Shown one piece after another: positions 17,444 to 28,700 of a DNA stretch of 41,766 nucleotides. The position numbers and the translations under genes are program-made. The notes beneath the pieces were generated by a model that had not been told where the DNA came from, did no database searches, and saw nothing but the letters and a program-made list of their open reading frames with translations. The DNA is from CAYRFQ01 sp964423615 (GTDB taxonomy: Bacteria; Planctomycetota; Planctomycetia; Gemmatales; Gemmataceae). Within the stretch, counting starts at the first letter, position 1. Each line of letters opens with the position of its first letter. Location: NCBI GenBank assembly GCA_964423615.1, contig CAYRFQ010000068.1, positions 1 through 41,766 of the forward strand. Reading direction: 5' to 3'.

Positions 17444-19469
17444 CGGGTTTCCCTTGGATTGCAGCCGAGTTTGCAACGACTTCTGGAGGTGAAAAAGATA
17501 TTGGTCCCGTAACGGCTTCCGTCGAGGGGTCATCCTTCGGGACACGAAAGTAAAAGTTGACGAGGTCTTCCGGTGGTGGTCCTGTGAGATAGCTCACAAG
17601 GATCGCTGCGGCCAACGATCCAAGCAGTCCCCAAACGACCGGATAAAATCCAAACAGATAGATCGTCTCACCTCCAAAGAACGTAGGCAAGAACAAACCG
17701 ACGATGGTGGTCGATCCGACAACCATCGCAGCGCCCGCCCCCGCCCGCGTCATGCCCTTCCAGTACAGTCCCAGAAAGATCGGCCAAATGAGTGTGCACG
17801 CCAAACCGATACTCGTGAACACGATGATGTACTGTAAGAAGTCGATCCGCCGGATCGCAAATCCAGCGACCAGAATGCCTGCAATGACCGTGGTCGTATA
17901 ACTCGCCCGTTTGAGAGTCTCTTCGTTGGCATGGGGATTGACGTTGCGCTGGTAGACATCGCGGACCATCCCCGAACTGACCATGAGCAGAAAGCTATCG
18001 ACCGTTGACATGACCGCTGCAAACGGAGCTGCCACCAACAAAGCCGCAAGGATAGACGTCAGCCAGCTACCATCCGCAGCCACCACTCGCGTAGCGATCA
18101 AGGCCATTGCCTTGTCAGAATTCTCCTGGGGCAAGTACGGCAGCAGAAGCCGAGCTGACACAAAAACAAACACCAACGGCAGGTAGATTAGTCCAAAGTA
18201 CACCGTCACCGTGAGAATAGCACGCTTCAGTGTCTTACTGTCCTTGAAGGCGATCAACCGCACCAAGTTTCCCGGTTGCGCCATGCCCGTGATGGCCCAC
18301 ATCACGAAGAACGAAATGATCATCCCAAAAGTGTGGAAGGGGAGCCCATTGGGTCGTCGGCCGGGACCATATAAAAAATCCGTCCCACGGAGAAAGGTCC
18401 ACTCCGACTGGACGGGGAACTGAGTCGATTCCGTGACGATCTCTTGCCAGGTTCCATCCCCGTCGTTCTCGTAGGCATACTTGACGTCGAACATCTCATC
18501 CAGTTCGGGATCATTGCGTATACTGGCCGCTACCTCATTGGCCGTTGTTGTCACATTTCCTTCGGCGTTTCGCACCACTCGAATTTCGAGCCACTGATAA
18601 TTCTCACTGTCATCGGGGACCAGCTGCACGGTTAATGCTGTTGGGTTCTGCTTTGGAATGACATACCGAACTCCTTCGACGGGAAGCTCGCTCGCGGGCG
18701 GTTTCTTGAGTAGGAACGCCAGATCGTTATTCCCTCCGGAGAGAGAAGTCACCACCGTCGGCGACTGGGTGGCGAGTGTTTTGTTGACTTGTTGGAGCCC
18801 ACCTGCCTTGTACAGGATGAGGGGAACCAGGATCAGGACCCCCACACCCATGACGACCCCCTGCATCACGTCGGTCCAGACAACAGCCCGAAACCCACCG
18901 TACGAAGTGTAGAAAATGACGACCACGGCAAAAACGAGCAAACCAATGAGTTCTCCGTCGTTGACGTCCCGAATGACTGAAGTTGTCGTTGGTAAGTTAA
19001 ACGTGGTCGCGAGGATCAATGCCCCAGCGCGAAACTGACCAACGAGGTTCGCGACGAGGAAAAAAATCATCACACACGTCGCAAAAAGGCCCAACTCGGG
19101 AGCACGAAAACGGTCCCGCAGGATGTCCGGAACGGTGATCGCCCCTGTCTTGCGAGCGACCTGATTGAGCCGTTTCCCAAGGACACCCATGGTACACAGC
19201 GGGAAGATCATATAACTTCCGATCCAGAGCGCCAGAACCCAGCCGTGAGAGTAAATCAACGATGGATATCCCGTGAAACTCCCGCCTGAGGCACTCGTCG
19301 CTGCAAACGTGAAGGCCAGAGTCCAGCTCCCAAGTCCACGACTACCGAGGTAATATTCTCCGAGGAACGCCCTCTTGGAAATGATCCGGTGAGACAACCA
19401 AGCCAGTAGGAACGTCCCCATAATGTAGAGCGTGAACGTCACCCACGTGACGGTATTCGTCGCTGTCAT
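17418..19469 (-). CDS. Sodium:solute symporter family transporter with a large extra-membrane insertion
   Basis: The 683-residue protein has the SSS-family fold of about 13 membrane segments, with early motifs EYYLGSRGLGSWTLAFTF and TSASGGSFTGYPSLIY and the YGGFRAVVWTDVMQGVVM segment. PanF/PutP-type members use a sodium gradient to import pantothenate, proline or other solutes. An unusual hydrophilic insertion of about 125 residues (about 245-370) splits the membrane core after the fifth or sixth helix. This makes the protein longer than the common ~500 residues. The small membrane protein gene just upstream (19473) resembles the yhdT-panF arrangement of E. coli. The 3' end overlaps the aminotransferase gene. 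Confidence 0.92.
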   Translation of the reverse strand: MTATNTVTWVTFTLYIMGTFLLAWLSHRIISKRAFLGEYYLGSRGLGSWTLAFTFAATSASGGSFTGYPSLIYSHGWVLALWIGSYMIFPLCTMGVLGKRLNQVARKTGAITVPDILRDRFRAPELGLFATCVMIFFLVANLVGQFRAGALILATTFNLPTTTSVIRDVNDGELIGLLVFAVVVIFYTSYGGFRAVVWTDVMQGVVMGVGVLILVPLILYKAGGLQQVNKTLATQSPTVVTSLSGGNNDLAFLLKKPPASELPVEGVRYVIPKQNPTALTVQLVPDDSENYQWLEIRVVRNAEGNVTTTANEVAASIRNDPELDEMFDVKYAYENDGDGTWQEIVTESTQFPVQSEWTFLRGTDFLYGPGRRPNGLPFHTFGMIISFFVMWAITGMAQPGNLVRLIAFKDSKTLKRAILTVTVYFGLIYLPLVFVFVSARLLLPYLPQENSDKAMALIATRVVAADGSWLTSILAALLVAAPFAAVMSTVDSFLLMVSSGMVRDVYQRNVNPHANEETLKRASYTTTVIAGILVAGFAIRRIDFLQYIIVFTSIGLACTLIWPIFLGLYWKGMTRAGAGAAMVVGSTTIVGLFLPTFFGGETIYLFGFYPVVWGLLGSLAAAILVSYLTGPPPEDLVNFYFRVPKDDPSTEAVTGPISFSPPEVVANSAAIQGKPDGISDRLS

Positions 19470-19472
19470 CGG

Positions 19473-19868
19473 TCAAGCTTCTCCATTCGTAGTAGCCGGA
19501 TCCTGTCCGAGGTCTTCCTCCGAATAGAAAAAGAGACAGAACACGAAGGTAACAACAAGGCACAGCCCCCAGGGAAGTGCGACTCCCCAAAACACCCAAT
19601 CCGGAATCCCCAGGTCGTAGGGCATGTCGGGTAGTTCGTGCTTGCGGTCATGTCCTTCGAGTGGTCCCAAGAGCTTTCCGATGGCTGGACCCGTCGACAA
19701 CTTCTCTGGCATGGGTTCGTGGGAGAGGTAGCCATTGAAGTAACAGTATGGCACCGTGTAAAGGAAGCATAGTCCCCATAGGACGAGTATGAAAATCGCT
19801 TCGCGACGACTCCGTTGCATGGATGGGTCGTCTTGCCACTGTGGTTCAGTACGCGACACTTGAGACAT
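19473..19868 (-). CDS. Small membrane protein beside the symporter (YhdT/DUF997-like)
   Basis: The 131-residue product has two membrane segments (about 24-43 and 91-113) with a ~45-residue polar loop between them. A C-terminal acidic tail, FFYSEEDLGQ, follows the second helix. This layout, REAxxxLxLWxxxF followed by a second helix and an acidic end, is like YhdT (DUF997), which sits beside panF in E. coli, although this protein is longer. It starts four bases upstream of the symporter ATG and is surely co-transcribed. It may assist or regulate the transporter; that role is unproven. Confidence 0.75.
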   Translation of the reverse strand: MSQVSRTEPQWQDDPSMQRSRREAIFILVLWGLCFLYTVPYCYFNGYLSHEPMPEKLSTGPAIGKLLGPLEGHDRKHELPDMPYDLGIPDWVFWGVALPWGLCLVVTFVFCLFFYSEEDLGQDPATTNGEA

Positions 19869-19870
19869 GA

Positions 19871-21070
19871 TTATTGCCCAGCGGAGGTGTTGGCTTTGAC
19901 GAGAATGGTGGAAGGGCGCGAAACTTCTTGTTGTCCGTCCGCGTAGGTCACTTCAGCAATCAAGGCGTGGATTCCCGGACCAAACCTCACGGTCACAGTC
20001 GTTGGCAAGGTTACGGCTTTCGCTATCTCTTTGTTGCCATCAAATAACGTTACTTGTTTGACGGGTTTCTTTCCGCGTAGAGTCAGCTTGACCGCGATGT
20101 CTTTACCAGGTGCGTGGAAGACCAATTCCTGTCCACCACCCAACCCTGGCGGCGAGGCGACCTTGATCGACGGAGCCTTACTCACGAAGGCTCGCCATAC
20201 AGAGGCGACGTACGCATCTGGCAACCAGCACGCCGAGTCCTTGTCGCTTTTGTACTCCTTCCAGGGCCTGACCTGCGGGAAGTTGGTCTCCCAGGTGGTT
20301 CGGTCTCCGAGCCAACCTTGTTCGAGTGACATCCCTGCCAGCTTCTTCTTTGGGCGACTCAATCTCGCCCGGATCACGTGGTCGAAGTAGGGAAAGATCA
20401 AGTTGTTCGCAAGAGCAAACTCATGTCGCTTTCGCCACTGGACGGCGGTTGCGTATAACGCACCGAGCATCCGCTGTTCGGGCAGTCGTTTGTTCAGTTT
20501 TTCCATCTGCCTTCCATCTCGTTCGCCAAAGATCGTGAGGTGGGGTATCTTCCGAGCAGCTTCCGAGCGAGGTCCAACTTCTAGGCACACCGGGGCCACT
20601 GCAATTGTCCGTTCGGGTAACGCCTCGGCAAATCGTGTGGACATCCCTCCACCAGCCGACATTCCCACGAAACAAAAGTAGGCGTCCGCAAGTTCGGGAT
20701 GGTTTGCCTTTTCGCCAAAGACTTTCATCGCAGTCAGAAGCGTGGGACCAAACTCATTATTCTTTACCCCGAAATAATTGGCGGCGACTATTCCAAAGTT
20801 CCACTGTCGGGCTGCAGCCTGCCAGTGCCGTTGCCCCACGGCCTTGAGGTAGTAAGGGTTGACGATGACGCCCCGCACCTTTTGCACTCCATTGGGAATC
20901 CAGATGCGCAGCTCCACCTTGTCCAACGGTCCTCCCATCCTTGGTTTCTTGCGACGGGGCGTTTTCAGTGGAATCTGGACATCAACGATTGTGTCAGCGC
21001 TCCAGGCAAAGTCGGGAGCTAATCCCAGTAGCGTCGCCAGCAAACAAGCGCAAGTGATTGTCAATCTCAT
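19871..21070 (-). CDS. Secreted alpha/beta hydrolase-fold protein
   Basis: The 399-residue product begins with a signal peptide (MRLTITCACLLATLLGLAPDFAWS). It then has an alpha/beta hydrolase-like core: the strand VRGVIVNPYY, nucleophile-elbow motif GMSAGG (Ser at the G-x-S-x-G position), and LTIFGERDG where the acid should lie. The C-terminal ~90 residues look like a beta-sandwich (VKLTLRGKKPVKQVTLFDGNKEI repeatedly alternates strands). The substrate is unknown. ATG 21070 has a GGTGG ribosome site; the frame extends to 21121 but the signal peptide sits after 21070. It ends two bases before the small membrane protein gene, so it may head a four-gene minus-strand operon. Confidence 0.82.
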   Translation of the reverse strand: MRLTITCACLLATLLGLAPDFAWSADTIVDVQIPLKTPRRKKPRMGGPLDKVELRIWIPNGVQKVRGVIVNPYYLKAVGQRHWQAAARQWNFGIVAANYFGVKNNEFGPTLLTAMKVFGEKANHPELADAYFCFVGMSAGGGMSTRFAEALPERTIAVAPVCLEVGPRSEAARKIPHLTIFGERDGRQMEKLNKRLPEQRMLGALYATAVQWRKRHEFALANNLIFPYFDHVIRARLSRPKKKLAGMSLEQGWLGDRTTWETNFPQVRPWKEYKSDKDSACWLPDAYVASVWRAFVSKAPSIKVASPPGLGGGQELVFHAPGKDIAVKLTLRGKKPVKQVTLFDGNKEIAKAVTLPTTVTVRFGPGIHALIAEVTYADGQQEVSRPSTILVKANTSAGQ

Positions 21071-21250
21071 CGATCCACCAACCCTTTGATTGAATTCTCG
21101 AAGGTGTAGGAGCGAGGTCATGGGGAAAGCAGTTCAAAGATCAACGATGGGAGATTGAATTGCAAGCAGGAAATGCAGAAAAGCAACAGAGCGAGCGTGT
21201 GAGCGAAGAATACGAAAAGGATTCGTGCATCTTTTTCGCGTTAGAGAGAG

Positions 21251-21460
21251 TCACGCTTGTATTGGGTACAGTTATTTCGTCCTCAAAGTCCTACTCTCCG
21301 TTGCGGAGAGAAGACTCCAAACCCGAGCGAAGCGAGAATCATAGCGAGCGAAGCGGGAAACGCAGCGGAACCGGAAGGATTCCTCCGGAATCCTATCTCG
21401 AGAAGGGCGCAGTTGGGCTCAGGAGTTCGGCGACTGCGAACCATACCCAACACGAACAGG
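21251..21460. repeat. Dispersed ~210-bp element, copy A
   Basis: This stretch aligns along its whole length with 35415-35640. Shared parts are, in order: TCACGCTTGTATTG, GTACAG, CAAAGTCCT, a short hairpin (CTCTCCG-TTG-CGGAGAG here), CCGAGCGAAGCG, the CATAGCGAGCGAAGCGG unit, GGAACCGGAAGGA, CGAGAAGGG, and CGAACC-ATACCCAACA. The outer parts TTGGGTA (21263 area) and TACCCAA (21443 area) are inverted with respect to each other. Both copies lie between two minus-strand genes. No transposase or credible ORF is present, so it is a non-autonomous element, a structured RNA or another intergenic repeat. Confidence 0.85.
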
Positions 21461-21521
21461 AATCCTTTAATGCCGAATTAACGACCTCGAAAGGCCTCAT
21501 GTAGAACAGGGAATTGGCCGA

Positions 21522-22115
21522 CTACATCTTCTCACGCAGCCGGCTGATGATTTCTTGCTCAAGGTAAATGTCACGTCCTTTAGGAATCCAGTTCGACTCA
21601 AATTGCGTTGGATCGACTAACTCGAACTGCCGAGCTACGTTGTTGCTGTCTTCGAGGAACACAGCACCACCCGCCGTCGCCCGAACTGGACGCGGCAAAT
21701 CTTCGAGTTCCTTCAACACAGTGACGTGGATAAAGAAGTCCCGATTCTCCGTGGGGATAATCCGGATCGAAGCTCGGTGACGATACGATTGAAATGTCGC
21801 CAGAACGCGTTCAGCAAGATCTGGGCTCCCTGGCTTGAACGGTAGACCAACGCCAGGCGCGGTCCGGGGGAATGTCTCGATCCGCCCGTCATACATATTC
21901 GCTTCCCGGACGCGAAAGTTTGTATCGTTAAGCACCTGCAGAACGTTGTCAAACAGAACAGGATACCGCTTGAACTCCCATGTCACCAGCAAAGGGTTGT
22001 TACAGTCTTCAGGACCGTCCGGCCCCGTCACCATGTTTGGGTTGTCCAGCAGGGGACCCGTCGCACAGCCAACAAGCAGTGTCAGGAAAAGTCCAATCCA
22101 CAGCGTTCGCCACAT
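21522..22115 (-). CDS. Hypothetical lipoprotein
   Basis: The 197-residue product has a lipoprotein signal (MWRTLWIGLFLTLLVGC), with LLVGC matching the lipobox, so it should be lipid-anchored. The mature part is a small alpha/beta protein (WEFKRYPVLFDNVLQVLNDT, then RVREANMYDGRIETFPRT) without a family I can name; similar short lipoproteins are common in planctomycetes. ATG 22115 with AGGGTGG upstream is preferred over GTG 22124. It is separated from the next minus-strand gene by 450 bases containing repeat copy A. Confidence 0.78.
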   Translation of the reverse strand: MWRTLWIGLFLTLLVGCATGPLLDNPNMVTGPDGPEDCNNPLLVTWEFKRYPVLFDNVLQVLNDTNFRVREANMYDGRIETFPRTAPGVGLPFKPGSPDLAERVLATFQSYRHRASIRIIPTENRDFFIHVTVLKELEDLPRPVRATAGGAVFLEDSNNVARQFELVDPTQFESNWIPKGRDIYLEQEIISRLREKM

Positions 22116-22301
22116 CGCGCCCACCCTGACGCTGCGCGTACCACAATCAAGTCGATACGCTGGTTACCTTGCAAAACAGTTCTATCGGATCTCAGAGGGA
22201 GGAGCCTTATGCCCCAATTGTGCAAGGGTGTCAAGGGAAAAAATCGACGAAGAGGTCGTGCCTGGACATTGCAATTTGTTTTTGGAATTCGATGTTCGTC
22301 T

Positions 22302-22330
22302 TAGGTACACGCGGCTCGCATGTACCTACG
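22302..22330. repeat. Dispersed palindromic motif, single copy
   Basis: TAGGTACACGCG and CGCATGTACCTA form a 12-bp stem with one mismatch around the loop GCT, followed by CG. The same sequence appears almost unchanged at 35307-35331 and, degenerate, at 8781-8883. It lies in the ~640-base gap between a lipoprotein gene and the 3' end of the giant surface-protein gene. Confidence 0.75.
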
Positions 22331-22389
22331 CTTTGCCGCCAAATACAAATTCCTAAATCCAGAGGGGCACCCTTGTTTTTTGTTCGAAG

Positions 22390-22458
22390 AAAGTATCAGG
22401 TACGCTCCGTCGTGCCGTCCGCCAGCTCGGGATGACGCTCCGTCGTGCCTGATACTTT
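22390..22458. repeat. Nested inverted and direct repeat
   Basis: An 11-bp inverted repeat, AAAGTATCAGG (22390-22400) and CCTGATACTTT (22448-22458), encloses two copies of ACGCTCCGTCGTGCC (22402-22416 and 22435-22449). The 18 bases between the direct copies are GTCCGCCAGCTCGGGATG. No coding function is visible. The layout resembles a small mobile-element remnant or a binding site. Confidence 0.7.
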
Positions 22459-22555
22459 GACCAAATTCAGGAGCACACCCGATGTCGCCTCGCTGAGTTT
22501 GTAGCGGTTGTTTCACAAACGCTGAAGCGATGGCAGATGCCTGCCTCGACATGAC

Positions 22556-22594
22556 GACCGTGGAAAAAGACCGTGGAAGACGACCGTGGAAAAA
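22556..22594. repeat. Three 13-bp tandem repeats
   Basis: GACCGTGGAAAAA, GACCGTGGAAGAC and GACCGTGGAAAAA follow each other without gaps. They lie about 160 bases downstream of the giant surface-protein gene's stop (which is on the minus strand). The rest of 22459-22751 shows no gene; AAAGCAAG and CTTGCTTT form a loose inverted pair further on at about 22658-22696, possibly a weak terminator. Confidence 0.65.
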
Positions 22595-22751
22595 AGTGAG
22601 TTCCCACCAAACTCACTCCATACCTCTGGACGACCTTTCCTCTTACACCAACGAAAAAGCAAGCTCCCGACACCAACACAAGGTACCTTGCTTTGGCTCC
22701 AGCAGCTTGCTCTATCATCCAACTATTCCACTTCGTTGCCCGACCAAACTT

Positions 22752-25700
22752 CTACATGCCCAACATGGCACGCAGCATACCCTGCCACGTATGAGTATGC
22801 GACGTCACGATGAGCGAAGTGCAGTCGTGGACGGGATCAACAGGGCCACTCACCACGGTTGGAGGCACCGTCACAACATCGGAAGCTTCATTGTTGTCCG
22901 GGTTGGTGTCGATGGTAGTCATCGTTACCACCACGTTGTTCTGGTAATCACCTGCATCGAGAGGCGCGACCGTGGTAAACGTAATCGTCGCCGATTGGGC
23001 AACCGCCAGGGAATTCGTTCGGAATATCACTGCTTGCCCGTTGTTCTCGGTCGTCCACCCATCGGGGATGTCCGCAGCAACGAATGTCATCCCAGCCGGA
23101 AGAGTGTCGACGACTTCAATGCCTTGGGCAACACCAGGACCATTATTGGTAACCGTCAACGTCCAGGTCACCGTCCCCCCGGCCAGAACTGGGTCGGGAT
23201 TTCCTGTCTTGGTAATCTCAACATCAGTCGCTTCGAGTTCACCAAAGTTGTAATCGATTCCATTTTGGCCCGGACCCAACACCACCCCGCTGAACACGTC
23301 GTTGGCAACAGACCCACCCAGCGAACCGAGCGATTCCTGGCCGTCGGCATACTCACTCGGCTGGGTTTCAAGGATTGTGTACGTCCCAGCACTCAAATCC
23401 GTAAAGGAGTAGGACCCGTCGGTCGCCGTAAACGTCGTTTGTGTGACCGGAATTCCGTTCGTCGTTGTCCCTGTGAGATCGATCTGAACACCAGAAATGC
23501 CCGACTCTCCTGCATCCTTGATGCCGTTGCCGTTCGAGTCGGCGTAGACGAATCCAGAGAGGCTACCGACACGCTCCTCCCCGAAGTTGTAGTTGGTTCC
23601 CATCTGGCCTGACGTCACTGTAATGGCGTTAATGACATCGTTCCCAAGATTCCCACCCAGTGAACCCACCTGGTCCTGTCCATCGACGAAACCTGTAGGC
23701 TGAGTTTCGGTGATGGCATATGTCCCCGGTGCCAGGTTTTCGAATCGGTACGATCCGTCAGCTCCGGTCGTGGTCGTGCGAGTGACGGTCACGCCTGTCG
23801 TCGTCGTACCCGAGAGATCAACGCGAACGCCAGCGATGCCGGAGTCACTGACGTCCTTGACGCCGTTCCCGTTGGCATCTTCGTACACGAAACCGGACAA
23901 ACCACCTTCGCGAACCTCACCGAAGTTGTAGTCCGTACCCATTTGACCGGCAGCCAATGGAATCGAGTTGATCACATCGTTGCCAGCAACACCACCGAGA
24001 GACCCCGCGCGGTCCTGACCATCCAGGAATCCGGCAGGCTGAGTTTCGGTGATGGTGTACGTTCCCGGTGCCAAATCTTGAAACTGGTAAGACCCATCGG
24101 CATTTGTTATCGTAGTTTGGGTCACCGACGTACCGTTGTTCGTGACACCAGTGAGGTCGACTTGCGTTCCTGCGATGCCGTTTTCACCAGCGTCCTTGGT
24201 TCCATTCCCGTTGACATCCTCGTAAACAAAACCAGACAGGCTACCGATTCTTTGCTCACCGAAATTGTAGTCGGTACCCATTTGTCCCGACGTCAATGGG
24301 ATCGAGTTGATGACGTCGTTTCCAGCAACGCCACCGAGAGAACCTGCACGATCTTGACCATCGACATAATCCGTCGGTTGAGTCTCGGTGATGGTGTACG
24401 TCCCTGGCACCAGCCCCTCGAATCGATACGAACCGTCTGACCCAGTTGTCGTCGTTCGATTCACCGAATTGCCGCTGTTCGTCAGACCAGTGAGATCGAC
24501 ACGCACTCCAGCAATACCGGCTTCTGCGGAATCCTTGATTCCATTTCCATTGGAGTCTTCGTAGACGAAACCGGACAGACCACCCTGCCGTAGTTCACCA
24601 AAGTTGTAGTCCGTACCGAGCTGCGAAGCACCCAACGAGATGGATCGGATGACGTCGTTCCCTGCGATACCACCGAGGGAACCCGCGCGGTCCTGGCCGT
24701 CGATATACTCCGGTGGCTGAGTCTCGGTGATGGTGTACGTCCCCGGAGCCAGGTCCGCAAAGTGATACGAACCATTCGCATTCGTTGTCACCGTGCGGCT
24801 CACGGACTGGCCGTTGTTCGTGACACCCGTCAGGTCGAGACGGACTCCGGCAATGCCATTTTCTCCGACGTCCTTGACTCCGTTGTCGTTCGAATCTTCG
24901 TAGACAAAGCCTGAGAGTCCACCGGATCTCTCTTCTCCGAAGTTGTAGTCCGTACCGCTCTGTCCACCCCCCAGAACGATGTTGCTGAGGAAATCATTCG
25001 AAGCGGTTCCACCAAGTGACCCGACCCGATCTTGACCATCGACGAAATCGACGGGCTGGGTCTCTCGAAGGGCGTAGGTCCCTGGTGCCAGCTGATCGAA
25101 CGAGTACGATCCATCGACGTTCGTCGTGGTCGTTCGAGCGACGGATTCGCCTGGTCCCGCGAGACCCGTCAAGTCAACTCGGACTCCACCGATACCGGGT
25201 TCACCAGCGTCACGGATTCCATTGCTGTTGACGTCTTCGAACACCCATCCGGAGAGGGTCCCAAAGGGGTTTTCCCCGAAGTTGTTATTGACACCATTCA
25301 CACCCTGTTGGAGCTGGATGTTGCTGAATCGGTCGTTCGTCGTGGTTCCTCCCGGTGTGCCGATCGTGTCCTTTCCATCGGCATACCCAGCGGGTTGACT
25401 TTCCTGGATCGAGTAAGTGCCGGGGGCAAGATTGTCGAAGCGGTAGGAACCGTTCGGAGCCGTCGTCACAGTGGTATTGACCGAGCCATCTTGTGCGGTC
25501 CCGGTCAAGCGGATCTCGACCCCACCGATCCCTTGTTCTCCTGCATCCTGGAACCCATTGTCGTTGAGGTCTTCATAAACAGTACCCGCAAGACTGGAGG
25601 GCAGAAGTTCGCCGAAATTATAGTTCATCCCGGCTTCACCGTCATCGACTTGGACATTTCGGAAGTGATCATTCTCGACGATGCCACCCTGCGACCCCAG

Positions 25701-28700
25701 GCTCTCCTGTCCATCCAGGTACCCAGTTGGTTGTTCCTCGCGGATGTTATAGGTGCCGGGGAGGAGGCCTTCGAATGAGTAAGCCCCGTTGGCGTCTGTC
25801 GTTTCCGTGAGGGTAAACGCTCCGTCGCTCGTGCTCCAGTTCAGGCGGACTTCCGCTCCCTGGATGCCCGGCTCACCTGGATCCTTCACGCCGTTATTGT
25901 TGACGTCGTTATAAACGAATCCGGAGATGCTCGTTTGTCCTCGCTCCCCGAAGTTGTTCTCAGTTCCATCGACCCCAGACTGAAGTTGAATATTGCTGAA
26001 CCGGTCGTTACTCGTCGTCCCACCAGGTGTTCCAATGGTGTCCTTGCCGTCGAGGAAACCCTGGGGCTGTGTCTCCGTCAGCGTGTACGTACCAGGGGCC
26101 AGGTTCTCGAAGCGGTACGACCCATCGGCGAGCGTCAACGTCGTCAAATCGACGGGACCATTACGACTCGTCCCCGTTAGACGAACTATGACACCAGCCA
26201 GGCCCTGCTCTGAGATCCCTCGGATACCATCGTCATTGCTATCTCGGTATACGAATCCTGACAAACTTGCAGGTCGAAGCTCACCGAAGTCGTTGTTGAT
26301 CCCATCAACGCCACCTTCCAGAACGATGTTGTTGATCCTGTCATTGGTGACGGACCCACCCGCTGTTCCGACCGAGTCCTTGCCGTCGAGGAACTCCGGT
26401 GGCTGCGTCTCGGCGAGGTTGTAAGTACCTGGACGCAGGTTGTCGAATCGGTAGCTCCCTGTGGAGTCGGTGGTCATCGTTCGGTTGACGACGTTGCCGA
26501 GATCGTCAGTACCGGTGAGGGAAATCAGAACACCGGCAATGGGACTTTCGCCAGCATCGAGGTTCCCATTGTCGTTGTCATCGACCCAAACCCGACCGGA
26601 CAAACTCGATGGCTCGAGTTCACCGAAGTCGTGGTTGATTCCATCGACCCCTTGAGGCAGATTGATGTTGCTGATCTGATCGTTACCCAATATGCCAGAC
26701 GGTATCCCGACATTATCCTTGCCATCCAAAAACCCAGTCGGCTGTGTTTCGCGGATGGTATAGTTGCCAGGTCTCAAGTTATCGAAGGAGTAACCACCAT
26801 CCGCATCAGTCGTCGTCGTCCGATTGACAGTCCCCTGATCGTCGCTCCCGGTCAGGGTGATAGCAGTGCCCGCAATCCCAGCTTCGCCGGGGTCTCGGAA
26901 CCCGTTATTGTTATTGTCTTCCCATACATGACCACTGAGGCTGGAATCTTTGATCTCACCGAAATTATTATTCATCCCGGTGACGCCTTGACCGAGCATG
27001 ATGTTCGAGAATCGGTCGTTGCTCGCTATCCCTCCCGGCGTCCCGATAGTGTCCTTGCCGTCGAGGAACGTGGCTGGCTGCTGGACTTCACGGATGGTAT
27101 AGACGCCAGCCCGTAAGTCTTCAAAAACATAATGTCCGTCCGAACCGGTCGTTATCGTCCTGCTGACGGATGTCCCAAATTCGTCGGTCCCCGACAACTC
27201 GACCATGACGCCAGCGATACCCGCTTCCCCGCTGTCCTTCGATCCATCGTTATCCACGTCGTGGTAAACGAAACCGGAGAGACTGCTCCGCTGCACTTCC
27301 CCAAAATTATTCTCGACGCCTTGGACCCCAGCCTGCAAATTGATGTTCGAGAATTCATCGTCCCCGACTGCTCCACCCTGCGTCCCGATGGTGTCTCTGC
27401 CGTCGAGAAAGTTCGATGGCTGTTGCTCCGTTATGCGATAAGTTCCAGGCCGTAGGTTGTCAAACTTGTAGGCTCCATTACTGGCTGTGGTCACTGTCTG
27501 GTTGATCGACTCTCCTATGTCGTTGACACCAGTCAACGTGATGGCGACTCCACCAATGCCCGGTTCAGCCAGTGACCCCGACGTCTCACGAATGCCATTT
27601 CCGTTTTGGTCGAAGTAGACATTCCCTGCGAGACTTGCCGGAGGAGTTTCCCCAAAGTTATTGCCTGTAATGTCGGTGTCCGTGAGAGTCACCCCAATCG
27701 TGTCTGTTCCCACGGAGTTTGGAATCGGTGTTCCGTTGCGAGACTCCTGCCCGTCCATCAACCCAGGTGGTTGGTCCTTCTGAACGATGGTGTATTCACC
27801 AGGTTGCAGACAATTCTTGGGAATGTATTTGTACCGAACGACGAAGTTGGCTTCTGCGGTACTGTTGATCCCGACGAGCAGATTCCCACCACCAGTGGCA
27901 CTCGAATTGACTTCCACCGTCTTCGTGAGGTCCACCTCCCCGGTTCCGATGAATGCCAACAACTGATTGCCTGTGAGTTGAACGGACTCAGTAGGGGCAA
28001 CGGCAGTCTTCGGATCAAAAGTCTCTCCACTGGTCCCGGCAAAGTCCAGGACACCGTCGAACGCGCTGGCATTGAAGCTTCCAGCGTTTTCCTGGACGAT
28101 GCTTCGGAGGTTAAATCCAGGACCACTCAGGGTCATGGTCCCTGACACCAGCCCGGTGATGCCGGACGTGACCATGGTACTTGTGTTTTCTGCCTCGATG
28201 GCGCTGGTGATCTCGCCGTTGGTGATGATCTCGACCTCGACCAACTCTCCCAAATCTGGGTCGAACTGGGCGACGGATCTGGTCACGCTGAAGCCTGCAA
28301 GCATCTCGGGAATGGTGACGGCATGTTCCAACGTTGTAATGCTCTGGTCGAGGGTGGGGTCCTCGGTGAATTCGTAGTACCCATTCGCGTCCGTCGTTGT
28401 CGTCGCAATCACATTACCAGCAGCGTCTTGCAGTTCGATCTCGCTGTTGGCGATGACGGTCTCCCCGACGTCGAAGACCCCGTTGTTGTTCAAGTCTTCG
28501 TAGACATGTCCACTGATCGTGTTACAACTGGGCATCCATCGATCTTCGAGCGAGTCAATCTGCGGACGATGAGCGAGTTGGTCGGCGCTGTGTGCGGTCG
28601 AAGCCGTCTGCTGACTCTTGGATTTCCGCTTCTTGCGATAGAGGTGGTAGAAGAGCATCGAGAAGAAAGTCATCGGCAACAGCTCCTTCTTGGTTTCGCC

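Noticed and set aside
22530..23612. Plus-strand open frame of 360 codons, and similar ones along 23943-25778
   Set aside because: They are antisense to the giant surface-protein gene, whose repeated domains keep the opposite frames open. No ribosome site or family motif.
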